Assembly (NCBI GenBank): GCA_963845485.1
Contig: CAWJSI010000017.1
Location: 186,001-250,000 of the forward strand
Length of the DNA: 64,000 nucleotides
Source: Bog-756 sp963845485
GTDB lineage: Bacteria; Actinomycetota; Acidimicrobiia; Acidimicrobiales; RAAP-2
Direction: 5' to 3'
The position numbers were made by a program, and so were the translations under genes. Each line of letters begins with the position of its first letter. Position 1 is the first letter of the stretch. This document shows, in pieces, positions 51,460 to 59,193 of this stretch. Under the pieces are notes generated by a model. The model did no database searches and had not been told where the DNA came from. It saw only the letters and a program-made list of their open reading frames with translations.

Positions 51460-51500
51460 CGACGGATGGACTCCGGTCAGGCGCTGCTAAGGCGCAGTCA

Positions 51501-52289
51501 GTGGAGCACGAACTACGCGGCGGCGTGGCCAACGCCGGTCGGGTCACCCGGAGAGGTGACGTGGTGCTCCGGCCCGCCAATCCCCATTCCTCGTCGGTCC
51601 TGGCCTACCTCACCGCACTCCGAGCCACCGGGTTCACCGGTGCGTCATTGCCTGACGGCCTCGAGGAGGACGGGCGTGAGCGCCTGATGTTCATCGAGGG
51701 CGAAGTACCCCTGCCGCCCTACCCCGACTGGGCCCGGTCCGATGTCGCCCTGGCCTCGATCACCACGCTGCTCGCCTCGTTCCATCGGGCCTCCCGACGC
51801 GTCGATCCGGGACCGTCGCCCTGGAGCCGCGAGTTGGCTGATCCCATGGGCGGCACCATGGTGTGCCACAACGACGTCTGTCTTGAGAACGTGGTGTTCC
51901 GGGACGGTGTTGCCGTGGGTCTGCTCGACTTCGACTTCGCAGCGCCGGGTCGACCTGTCCACGATCTGGCCGCCATGGCCAGGATGTGCGTACCGGTAGA
52001 TGATGCGGTGAGCGCCGCCCGGCTCGGGTGGCTCGATCCCGACGGTCCCGGTCGTCTCGGCCTGGTCGCCGACACCTACGGCCTCGACTGGAGCGAGCGC
52101 CGCGAGTTGCTCGGCTGCCTCGACCATTCCATGGACAACGGCGGCCAGTTCGTTCATCGGCGCGCCCTGGCCGGGGACGAGAACTTCGCCCGCATGCTCG
52201 ACGAGATGGGGGGTCTGGAGCGCTACGACCGGCGACGGCGCTGGTGGCAGGCCGACCGTCAGCGGTTCGTCGACGCACTCGCCGCCTGA
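51501..52289 (+). CDS. aminoglycoside phosphotransferase-like (APH) protein
   Basis: A 262-residue kinase-fold protein. MVCHNDVCLENVVF is the catalytic loop (H-x-D-x4-N) and GLLDFDFAAPGRPVHDLA the metal-binding DFD segment. The N-terminal ATP-binding lobe appears short, since only about 50 residues precede LMFIEGE. The family phosphorylates antibiotics, choline or other small hydroxyl compounds; no resistance function should be assumed. The GTG start follows a TAAGGC element by 7 nt. Confidence 0.78.
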   Translation: MEHELRGGVANAGRVTRRGDVVLRPANPHSSSVLAYLTALRATGFTGASLPDGLEEDGRERLMFIEGEVPLPPYPDWARSDVALASITTLLASFHRASRRVDPGPSPWSRELADPMGGTMVCHNDVCLENVVFRDGVAVGLLDFDFAAPGRPVHDLAAMARMCVPVDDAVSAARLGWLDPDGPGRLGLVADTYGLDWSERRELLGCLDHSMDNGGQFVHRRALAGDENFARMLDEMGGLERYDRRRRWWQADRQRFVDALAA

Positions 52290-52350
52290 CCCGCCCCCCG
52301 GTCGACCGGCGCTGTCGGTGGGTCCAGCCGTCCGGTCAGACCGGGGCCGA

Positions 52351-52363
52351 TACCATGGCCGCC
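52351..52363 (+). promoter_or_regulatory. leaderless-type -10 box (TACCAT, 7 nt spacer)
   Basis: TACCAT (52351-52356) stands 7 nt before the ATG at 52364 and overlaps the alternative ATG at 52355, which argues for the downstream start. Confidence 0.5.
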
Positions 52364-53179
52364 ATGCCCGACTTCGAGTCCCTCCTGTACGAAGAATCAG
52401 ATGGCGTGGCATGGGTGACCCTCAACCGCCCCGAAGCCCTCAACGCCTTCGACACCACCATGCAACGGGAACTGCGGGAACTGTGGCTGATGCTCCGCAC
52501 CAACGACGATGTGCGGTGCATCGTGCTCACCGGGAGTGGTGAGAAGGCCTTCTGTACCGGGCTCGACCGGGAGGGCGTCGGGTCCTTCGACGACCTCCCA
52601 CCGGGCAAACTCCCGGGGTACAACACCCCGTGGGACTTCGACGACCCGGGCAAGAGCGTATGTCCCAAGTCGAACGACCTCTGGAAACCGGTCATCGCCG
52701 CCGTCAACGGCATGGCCTGTGGCGGCGCCTTCTACATGCTCGGTGAGGTGGACTTCATCATCGCCGCCGACCACGCCACGTTCTTCGACCCCCATGTGAC
52801 CTACGGCATGCCTGCGGCTTTCGAACCCATCTTCTTGCTCCACAAGATGCCGTTCCAAGAGGTCATGCGCCTGGCCCTGCTCGGGGCCCATGAGCGAATG
52901 TCGGCCAATCGGGCGCACCAGATCGGCTTCGTGACCGAGGTGGTCCCCAAAGACGAGCTGCACGAGCGCACCGAGTGGGCGGCCCGGGCTATCGCCGACC
53001 AGCCCGCCCTGGCCGAGCAGGGAACGCTGCGGGCCATGTGGATGGGGCTCGAGGTGTCCCGGCGCCAAGCGCTCGACCACGCCTTCTTGTTCACCCACGT
53101 GGGCACCGACCGGACCCTCCTCGAGGAGGGCCAAGAGCGGTTCACTACGGGCAAGCGCATCGAGTGGCGGCTGCGCTGA
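52364..53179 (+). CDS. crotonase-fold protein with altered active site
   Basis: A 271-residue crotonase. The oxyanion-hole segment FCTGLDREGVGSF and GMACGGAFYMLGEVDFIIAADHATFFDPHV are conserved. Against rat enoyl-CoA hydratase, Glu144 aligns with Tyr (GGAFYMLGEVD) and Glu164 with His (FFDPHV). A standard hydratase reaction is therefore unlikely. The ATG at 52364 (MPDFES) is favoured over 52355 because TACCAT lies 7 nt before it. It ends tail-to-tail with the thioesterase gene. Confidence 0.8.
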   Translation: MPDFESLLYEESDGVAWVTLNRPEALNAFDTTMQRELRELWLMLRTNDDVRCIVLTGSGEKAFCTGLDREGVGSFDDLPPGKLPGYNTPWDFDDPGKSVCPKSNDLWKPVIAAVNGMACGGAFYMLGEVDFIIAADHATFFDPHVTYGMPAAFEPIFLLHKMPFQEVMRLALLGAHERMSANRAHQIGFVTEVVPKDELHERTEWAARAIADQPALAEQGTLRAMWMGLEVSRRQALDHAFLFTHVGTDRTLLEEGQERFTTGKRIEWRLR

Positions 53180-53200
53180 GCGACGGCTGGCTACCGAGGG

Positions 53201-54058
53201 TCAGTGATCGGTCGGACCCGCATCCCGGATCATGTTCTCCTGGACGAAGGACGCCACCAGGCGGCCGTCCTGGCTAAAGACATGGGCCGTCCCGTAACTC
53301 GCCCCACGACCGGCGTAGGGACTCTCGTGCGCCATGAGCAGCCACTCCCCCGCCGGTACCGTCTCATGGAAGGTCAGGGTGTGGGATACGACCCCCGTGC
53401 CGATGTTGCGGTGGGCCATGTTCTGGCCCACCCCCGCGTGCGGGAGCATGGCCGTTCCGATAAGGAATCCGTCGGTGCCGTAGGCCAGGAGCGCCTGAGC
53501 CAAGGCGGGATCGTCGGTGCCGCCCGGTGGGGTCGGTAGGCGGACCCAGGCGAACAGCTCGGCGGGGCCCACCGGCGCGTCGGGGTCCCAGGTGTTCAGG
53601 CCTCCGACCACCCGCAGGTCGCTTCCCGGCGCCAGGAGCCCGCCCTGGCCGGTGTCGGGTGAGTCGTCGGGGCCGGCCACGTCGGGCATGGTCGGCTGGT
53701 GTCGGATGAGGTCGGGAGCGTCGAGCCGGCGCAGGATCAGGCCCTGGGCGCATATCCGGTCACCCTGGTGGGCCGTGACCGAGTGGCTGCCCATGGTCCT
53801 CCCGTCGTGGACGACGTCGACGTCGATCTCTATGGGGTTCGACACCCGGGCGCTCCGGGCGAAGATGGCATGGATGGAGGCCACATCCTTGTCCGAGGCC
53901 ACGCGGTCCGAGGCCAGGATCATCTGGGCCAGCAGTTGGCCCCCGTAGACCACGTCGCGCACCGACGGATCGCCGATGTTGCCCGCCACGAATCGGTTCG
54001 GCTCGGTGGCAATGAGTTCGAACGCCCCGGTACGGGCGGCGTCCCCTGAGGCGCTCAA
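53201..54058 (-). CDS. acyl-CoA thioesterase II (TesB-like)
   Basis: A 285-residue double hot-dog thioesterase that releases free acids from acyl-CoA. The first hot-dog has GGQLLAQMI; the second has HTLTFHETVPAGEWLLMAHESPYAGRGASYGTAHVFSQDGRLVASFVQENMIR, which carries the TesB Asp/Thr/Gln-type site (Gln in VQENM). It starts with a TTG overlapping the SDR stop as TTGA, without its own ribosome site, so translation is coupled to the SDR. Confidence 0.88.
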   Translation of the reverse strand: MSASGDAARTGAFELIATEPNRFVAGNIGDPSVRDVVYGGQLLAQMILASDRVASDKDVASIHAIFARSARVSNPIEIDVDVVHDGRTMGSHSVTAHQGDRICAQGLILRRLDAPDLIRHQPTMPDVAGPDDSPDTGQGGLLAPGSDLRVVGGLNTWDPDAPVGPAELFAWVRLPTPPGGTDDPALAQALLAYGTDGFLIGTAMLPHAGVGQNMAHRNIGTGVVSHTLTFHETVPAGEWLLMAHESPYAGRGASYGTAHVFSQDGRLVASFVQENMIRDAGPTDH

Positions 54059-54867
54059 AAGCCGAAAGCCGACACGTCGAGGGTGCCGACCGAAAGGGCG
54101 GCCATCGTGCCACCGTCGGTGAGAATGCTCTCCCCGGTGATGGCCGAGGCGGCCGGGGAGTTGAGGAACACCAGCGGCGCGGCCTGCTCGTCAGGCGTCT
54201 GGCGGTGGCCCAGCGGAATCGGATAGTTGTCCATGAATGCCTTACCCATCTGGTCTTCGAAGTCTGGCATCATCGGCGTATCGGTCGGTCCCGGCAGGGT
54301 GCAGTTGATCCGGATGCCCTTCTCGGCCAAGGCCAGTGATCGCCAGACCGTCCAGACGATAATCACTTCCTTGGACGGTGCGTAACCGCTGGCGATCTCG
54401 GTCGGGTGGTCCTCCAGCCACTGCTTACCCGCAGCGAAGCCCTCCGTGGTGACGAGGGGCATCCATCGCTCGACATTCCCCTGCCACCCGGCCCCTGCTC
54501 CCGAGGAGATGCTGGCGATGGCCGAGCCCGGCTCCATGTGCTCGACCACGAGGTCGGCCAGATGGCGCTGGCCGACGAAGTTGACCAGCATGGTGTCGAG
54601 GTCCGAGAACCGTCCGCCGGGCAACCCGGCACAGTTGAACAGCCCGTCGATCTTCCCGCCGATGGCCGCGACGGCCGACGCCGTGGCGTCGGGATCCCGA
54701 AGGTCCACCGAGTGGAAGCCAGCCACCGGGACGGGGGGCTCCTTCAGATCGATCACGTGGATCTCGGCACCCAGGGGATCCAGCTGGCGGACGACCGCGG
54801 CCCCCATTCCGGCCCCACCCCCACCGCAGACGATGACTCGACGGCCTTCATACGAACCTGCGCTCAT
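54055..54867 (-). CDS. SDR, 3-alpha-hydroxysteroid dehydrogenase/coniferyl-alcohol dehydrogenase-like
   Basis: A 270-residue SDR that starts with IVCGGGGAGMGAAVV in place of the usual TGxxxGIG loop and has the Asp of VIDLKEP for NAD. ISSGAGAGW (Ser region) and GYAPSKEV (Tyr and Lys) complete the active site. The deleted strand between VIDLKEP and LFNCAG is typical of 3-alpha-hydroxysteroid- and coniferyl-alcohol-type SDRs. AAGGGGGAG precedes the ATG. The gene leads a two-gene unit with the thioesterase. Confidence 0.82.
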   Translation of the reverse strand: MSAGSYEGRRVIVCGGGGAGMGAAVVRQLDPLGAEIHVIDLKEPPVPVAGFHSVDLRDPDATASAVAAIGGKIDGLFNCAGLPGGRFSDLDTMLVNFVGQRHLADLVVEHMEPGSAIASISSGAGAGWQGNVERWMPLVTTEGFAAGKQWLEDHPTEIASGYAPSKEVIIVWTVWRSLALAEKGIRINCTLPGPTDTPMMPDFEDQMGKAFMDNYPIPLGHRQTPDEQAAPLVFLNSPAASAITGESILTDGGTMAALSVGTLDVSAFGF

Positions 54868-55173
54868 ACGCTCCCCCTTCTCTCGTTTCCACCCGGCGCC
54901 CCGGTGAGCACCCTGGCCCCTGGCTTTCCGGCCTGGCCCGACCACGCCGGCGCTGCCGCGTGGTGCTGTTGCCCGATGCCCCGACCCGGTACGCGCCGGC
55001 GTCCCGAGCAGAACCCCCACTTCTCACCGTTGACGTCGGCCGCCGGGGCGCCTCACGGTACACCAGGGGCCCGCTCGCGACAATGCCATTCCCACCAACC
55101 GACAATGCCACTGGAGTTGAGGGGAGTTCACCGACCCGAGGCCCACCGATCCGGCCCCGATCGGATCGATGAC
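54868..55173 (-). promoter_or_regulatory. promoter of the SDR-thioesterase unit with tandem 11-bp repeats
   Basis: A 306-bp gap. On the minus strand TGGCATTGTCG occurs twice (55110-55100 and 55088-55078), 22 bp apart. The TTGTCG of the second copy is 17 nt from TACCGT (55060-55055), a good -35/-10 pair, so the repeat overlaps the -35 region and suggests an activator or repressor site. The predicted leader before the ATG is about 180 nt and shows no coding sequence. Confidence 0.55.
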
Positions 55174-56397
55174 TCAGAGTTCGGAGCCCGGGATCCAACC
55201 CGGCGACGTCGTGGTCCGTCCGGCGGCCACACTGGCCCCGATGTAGTTGCGCTGGGCCTCGACCGTCCCAGCCCCGATGCAGAGCCCCCGGATGTCCCGG
55301 TACGCCCGCTCGAGGGGGTACTCACGGCTGTAGCCGTAGCCCCCGTGGATCTGGATGGCCTCGTCGCACACGTACTTGGCGGCCAGGTTGGCGGCGGTCT
55401 TGGCCATGGCCGTCTCGAGCGCGGGAGGGGTACCCCCGGGTCCGGCCAGGCGAACGGCCCGTCCGAGCAGCAGTCGGGCCCCCTCCAGCGCCACGGCCAT
55501 ATCGGCCAGCTTCCACTGCAAACCCTGCAGATCGGCGATGGGGCGTCCACCGATCACCCGATCCCGCATGTATCCAGCGGCGCGCTCCAACGCGCCCTGG
55601 GCCGCACCCACGCACATGGCGGCGTTGCCGCACCGTTCGTGATTGAGGTGGGAGAGGAGCAGTTTGAAGGGCTCCCCCGAGGACGGGTCCCCAGCTACCA
55701 GGACGTCGTCTTCGGTGACGGCCACCCCGTCGAAGGCGATCTCGGACTCGGTGGCGGCGTGGATACCCATTCCGCGGTGCCTGCCGACCAGCGACACGCC
55801 CTCGCGGTCCATGGGGAGGACGACCGCGCCGATCCCCCTTGCCCCTTCACCTCCGGGCCAGCGACACCAGACCAGTACCGCCGAGGCCGCGTGGCCGAGC
55901 GTCGAATAGTTCTTGTAGCCGTCGAGTCGCCATCCGGATGGCCCGTCCGGTTTGAGGGCGGTTCGCATGCCCTGGACGGCCGAGCCCGCATCAGGCTCGG
56001 TGATTCCGATGCTGATGATGGCCTCCCCGTCGGCCACCGCGGGCAGCCACCGGTCCTTCAATGCGTCCGACCCCAGGTGTTCAATGCCCCGAGGAGGCCC
56101 GTTGAAGGCCAGCTGGCAGCAGATGGCAGTCGAGACATCGTGACGGGCGATCTCCTCGAGGACGATGGCTGCCTCCACGTCCCCCATCCCGAGACCACCC
56201 CACTGCTCGCCGATGGTCACCCGAAAGAGGTCGGCCGCGGCCATGGCGGCGATGGCCTCGGTCGGCACCTCCCCTGACTCGTCGTGTTCGGCGGCCCGTG
56301 GGGCGACCTCCCGGGCCGCCACATCCCGGGCCAGCTGACGGAGGGCTGCCTGGTCCTCGGTCTCGGTAGCCGGGTCGTGCCCGGTTGCAGAGGCCAC
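55174..56397 (-). CDS. acyl-CoA dehydrogenase (homotetrameric type)
   Basis: A 407-residue classic acyl-CoA dehydrogenase. IGITEPDAGSAVQGMRT and LDGYKNYSTLGHAASAVLV line the flavin. NHERCGNAAMCVG gives a Glu at the helix-G position; the C-terminal loop CIGAGTVEAQRN has Ala where medium-chain enzymes carry Glu. IQIHGGYGYSREYPLERAYRD is typical. Unlike the other acyl-CoA dehydrogenases here, it has no base-lacking partner next to it. The GTG at 56397, 1 bp after the thiolase stop, is preferred; an upstream ATG at 56427 would overlap that gene. Confidence 0.88.
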   Translation of the reverse strand: MASATGHDPATETEDQAALRQLARDVAAREVAPRAAEHDESGEVPTEAIAAMAAADLFRVTIGEQWGGLGMGDVEAAIVLEEIARHDVSTAICCQLAFNGPPRGIEHLGSDALKDRWLPAVADGEAIISIGITEPDAGSAVQGMRTALKPDGPSGWRLDGYKNYSTLGHAASAVLVWCRWPGGEGARGIGAVVLPMDREGVSLVGRHRGMGIHAATESEIAFDGVAVTEDDVLVAGDPSSGEPFKLLLSHLNHERCGNAAMCVGAAQGALERAAGYMRDRVIGGRPIADLQGLQWKLADMAVALEGARLLLGRAVRLAGPGGTPPALETAMAKTAANLAAKYVCDEAIQIHGGYGYSREYPLERAYRDIRGLCIGAGTVEAQRNYIGASVAAGRTTTSPGWIPGSEL

Positions 56398-56398
56398 C

Positions 56399-57604
56399 TC
56401 AGTCCGAGGGCTCGGTGCCGACCACACCCACGAAGCTCACGCACTCGCCCGGGGCGCCGCCCAGGTTGTGGGTGAGTCCAAGGGTGCGGCCGCCTTCGGT
56501 CACCGTGGCGATCTGACGTTCAGGGGGAGCTTCACGTCGGAGCTGGAGCCAGCACTCGAAGAGCATGCGCAGCCCCGTAGCTCCAATCGGATGGCCGAAA
56601 CTCTTCAGTCCTCCGTCGGGATTGACGGGAAGCTCGCCGTCCCGGTCGTAGGTCCCGGCCATCACCTCTTTCCACGCCGTGCCCCGCTCGGCGAAGCCCA
56701 GGTCCTCCATGAGGACGAGCTCGGTGGGCGTGAAACAGTCGTGCACCTCGGCCATGGCCAGCTGGGACCGCGGGTCGGTCACGCCGGCCTGCCGATAGGC
56801 GTCGGCGGCCGACCGGACCACCTCCTCGAACGAGGTGTAGTCGTAGTCCGGATCGATGGCGCCGGCCGCCGGTCCGGCCACCAAACTGAGACCCTTTACG
56901 TAGAGCGGGGAGTCGGTGTACTTGTGTGCGTCCTCAGCCCGGCAGATGAGGGCGGCGGCGGCCCCGTCACTGACCCCGCTGCAGTCGAAGACCCCGAGCT
57001 GGCCCGCCACCCGAGGCGACGCGGCGATCTTCTCGAGCGACACCTCTTTTTGGTACTGGGCCCGGGGGTTGACCGCCCCGTTCTGATGGTTCTTCCAGGC
57101 GATGCGGTTGAGCACCGAGCCCATCTCTTCGGGATCCACCCCGTACTTGTGGCAGTAGGCGGGGACCAAGAACGAGAAGGCCGCCGGCGAGCTGAGGGCG
57201 GCGTTGGTCCCGTCACCCACTTTGTGAATGCCGGTCAGGCCCGAGAAGCCCGAGTCCTTCAACTTCTCCACGCCGATGGCCATGACCAGCTCGTAGGCAC
57301 CCGAGGCCACCGCGTAGCAGGCGTTGCGGAACGCCTCGGAACCGGTGGCGCAGAAGTTCTCGACCCGGGTCACCGGCTTGTAGCCGATCTTCAGGGGCTT
57401 GGACAGCGTGATGCCGGAGTTGCCGGCGCCGAGGGTGCCCAGCCAGAAGGCGTCGATGGTGTCGATGGCCACTCCGGCCGACGCGGTGCACTCGATGGCG
57501 GCGTCGGTCAGCAGGTCGTTGGTGCCCTGGTCCCAGAGCTCGCCGAAACGGGTACACCCCATCCCCACGATGGCCACCCGGTCGCGGATTCCCGAACTGG
57601 TCAT
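56399..57604 (-). CDS. SCP-x-type thiolase
   Basis: A 401-residue thiolase of the lipid-transfer (SCP-x) family. It begins RVAIVGMGCTRFGEL. The nucleophile Cys is in VENFCATGSEAFRNA, the His in KSFGHPIGATG, and the C-terminal LTHNLGGAPGECVSFV ends the fold, so it looks competent for thiolysis or condensation. Its ATG overlaps the DUF35 stop (ATGA). With the DUF35 and HMGS-like proteins it matches the composition of the archaeal thiolase-DUF35-HMG-CoA synthase complex, in which the intermediate is passed between sites. Confidence 0.87.
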   Translation of the reverse strand: MTSSGIRDRVAIVGMGCTRFGELWDQGTNDLLTDAAIECTASAGVAIDTIDAFWLGTLGAGNSGITLSKPLKIGYKPVTRVENFCATGSEAFRNACYAVASGAYELVMAIGVEKLKDSGFSGLTGIHKVGDGTNAALSSPAAFSFLVPAYCHKYGVDPEEMGSVLNRIAWKNHQNGAVNPRAQYQKEVSLEKIAASPRVAGQLGVFDCSGVSDGAAAALICRAEDAHKYTDSPLYVKGLSLVAGPAAGAIDPDYDYTSFEEVVRSAADAYRQAGVTDPRSQLAMAEVHDCFTPTELVLMEDLGFAERGTAWKEVMAGTYDRDGELPVNPDGGLKSFGHPIGATGLRMLFECWLQLRREAPPERQIATVTEGGRTLGLTHNLGGAPGECVSFVGVVGTEPSD

Positions 57605-58299
57605 GACGTTGCCGCTCCTTCTGCTCGGTGGGCACCCGCATGGACGGGGTCCGGTTCCTCCAGCGTATCGTCGGTGATCGGCCGAGCCTTCCAGAAGTAG
57701 TTGTGGATGCCGTCCGTGCTGTAGAGGCGGCGGAAGGTCATGGCCACGCGGGTGCCCACGGCCACCGTCCCGGGATCCACGTCGGTCATCTCCCCCCGGT
57801 AGCGACCGCCTCCGTCGAAATCGATCACCGCCCCCACCAGGGGTGGCGAGAGGCTGAAGGCCAGGTGGTCGATGGTCCAGGTGGCGACGGTGCCTTGGAG
57901 GTCCGCCATCCGTTCGGGCTCCATCTGGTCGACGGCCTGGCACGAAAGGCAGATCCGGGTAGGCGGGAGGTGGCGGAATCCGCACACCGTGCATCGGCTG
58001 GCGTTGAACCCGAACTTCCACCCCTCGCCCCGCAGGCTGGCCGGGGCGTCGGGACGCTCGGGGTCGGGACGGCGAGGCGGCTCCCGGTGCAGCTGACCCC
58101 GCCACGAGAGGAAGACGGCGTAGGCCAGATCCGACCGACCCTCGGTGACCAGTTCGGCCACAGGACGCAGTCCGGCCTCTCGTCGTGTGTCCTGGACGGC
58201 GGTCAGGGACTCCGTGGTGCGGAGTACGACCGCGTCGGCTCCGTCAGCCACCTCCACCACCACCACGACCTGACCCACCGTTGCCGCGCTCGAGCACAT
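57601..58299 (-). CDS. DUF35 OB-fold protein (likely 3' part of a broken HMGS-DUF35 fusion)
   Basis: A 232-residue reading frame. Its central part carries the zinc ribbon CTVCGFRHLPPTRICLSC, then an OB-fold (GTVATWTIDHLAFSLSPPLVGAVIDFDGGG). The N-terminal 70 residues (VVVVVEVADGADAVVLRT, RPVAELVTEGRSDLAYAVFLSWRG) are not DUF35; they look like the C-terminal end of the HMGS-like domain encoded upstream. The ATG at 58299 lies 56 nt inside the HMGS-like frame, and deleting one G near 58282 would merge both frames. It may be a real split gene or a sequence error. Confidence 0.75.
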   Translation of the reverse strand: MCSSAATVGQVVVVVEVADGADAVVLRTTESLTAVQDTRREAGLRPVAELVTEGRSDLAYAVFLSWRGQLHREPPRRPDPERPDAPASLRGEGWKFGFNASRCTVCGFRHLPPTRICLSCQAVDQMEPERMADLQGTVATWTIDHLAFSLSPPLVGAVIDFDGGGRYRGEMTDVDPGTVAVGTRVAMTFRRLYSTDGIHNYFWKARPITDDTLEEPDPVHAGAHRAEGAATS

Positions 58300-59095
58300 C
58301 GGCTAGCTGCAGGGCCGACTGGGCCGCCCCCAGGTTGCCGATCAGACCGGCGTGATCGGGGGCCACCCGGTCGCCGGGGACCCCGAGGGCCTTCTTCAGG
58401 CCGGCTACGGCACGGGCGTGCAGACCCGTGACGATGAGGTGGTCGACGTCACGGACAGTGATGCCCGCGTCCTCCAGGGCTCGGGCGAACACCGAGCGGG
58501 CCAGCGGAAGGTAGGCCTCCTCGCCGAAGCGGTCCTCCCACTGGCGTGAGGTGCTCTCCCCGGGTACCCGCCAGCGGTCGAGGAACTCGTCGGTGCTCGA
58601 GGCGTGGCCCAACTGCTCGGTGACCCCGCCCTCGGGAGCGAAGACGAACGCCACAGCCCCGTCGCCTCCCTGGGTTTCGTCAGGACCACCGGGGAGTCCG
58701 GTCCGGAGGTCCGAGACAACGGCTAGCGCCGGTGCCCGGGCTCCGGCCAGGGCGGCCAACTGGAGCGTGGCCCAGCTGGAGCGCACCGAGCCGCACAGGT
58801 CGTAGGCCCCGGCCCTCGGGGACAGTCCCAGACCGGCGTGGACCGTGGTGGCATTGGTCTTGTCCAGGTAGGCCGGTGCCGGGGTGGAGAAGAACAAGTC
58901 CTCGGGCTCGGGTACCCCGGGTTCGGCGAGGGCCCGCCGCCCTGCTTCAACGGCCATGGAGGTGGTGTCCTCGTCGTAAGAGGCCACGGCCCGCTGTCCC
59001 TTCCCCGTCGCCGTGCCGAAGGCGCGGCCGATGGCCTGGCGCTCCAGCCTCCAGTAGGGGAGGTAGACGCCCCACGACACGATTCCGGCTTCCAT
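58244..59095 (-). CDS. HMG-CoA-synthase-like protein (frame broken at C-terminus)
   Basis: A 283-residue frame similar to archaeal-type HMG-CoA synthases and KAS III proteins: GIVSWGVYLPYWRLE, SYDEDTTSMAVEAGRRAL and GLIGNLGAAQSALQLADVLERG. The nucleophile region reads AYDLCGSVRSSWATLQ, with Cys three residues before the usual place, so catalysis as HMG synthase is doubtful. The last residues (GGSGRGGGGGG) are a glycine run that looks out of frame; the same DNA in the -1 frame encodes VGQVVVVVEV, a normal beta-strand, leading into DUF35. About 100 residues of the domain are thus missing from this frame. Confidence 0.7.
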   Translation of the reverse strand: MEAGIVSWGVYLPYWRLERQAIGRAFGTATGKGQRAVASYDEDTTSMAVEAGRRALAEPGVPEPEDLFFSTPAPAYLDKTNATTVHAGLGLSPRAGAYDLCGSVRSSWATLQLAALAGARAPALAVVSDLRTGLPGGPDETQGGDGAVAFVFAPEGGVTEQLGHASSTDEFLDRWRVPGESTSRQWEDRFGEEAYLPLARSVFARALEDAGITVRDVDHLIVTGLHARAVAGLKKALGVPGDRVAPDHAGLIGNLGAAQSALQLADVLERGNGGSGRGGGGGG

Positions 59096-59193
59096 CTTGT
59101 CCTCACTCTTCTCTGTCTACGACTGGTGCACTACGACTTGGTCACCCCGCATGATGCCCACGAGGCGTCCGTCTCGCCCTGCTGCGGCCCCGC

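Noticed and set aside
51501..52289. Antibiotic-resistance call for the phosphotransferase-like gene
   Set aside because: Only the general kinase catalytic loop is visible; the family includes many metabolic kinases and no resistance-specific feature is seen.
54406..56277. 623-codon plus-strand open frame opposite an SDR and an acyl-CoA dehydrogenase
   Set aside because: It runs antisense to two genes with clear conserved motifs, has low-complexity Gly/Pro/Arg content and no family features. High GC content makes long antisense frames common.
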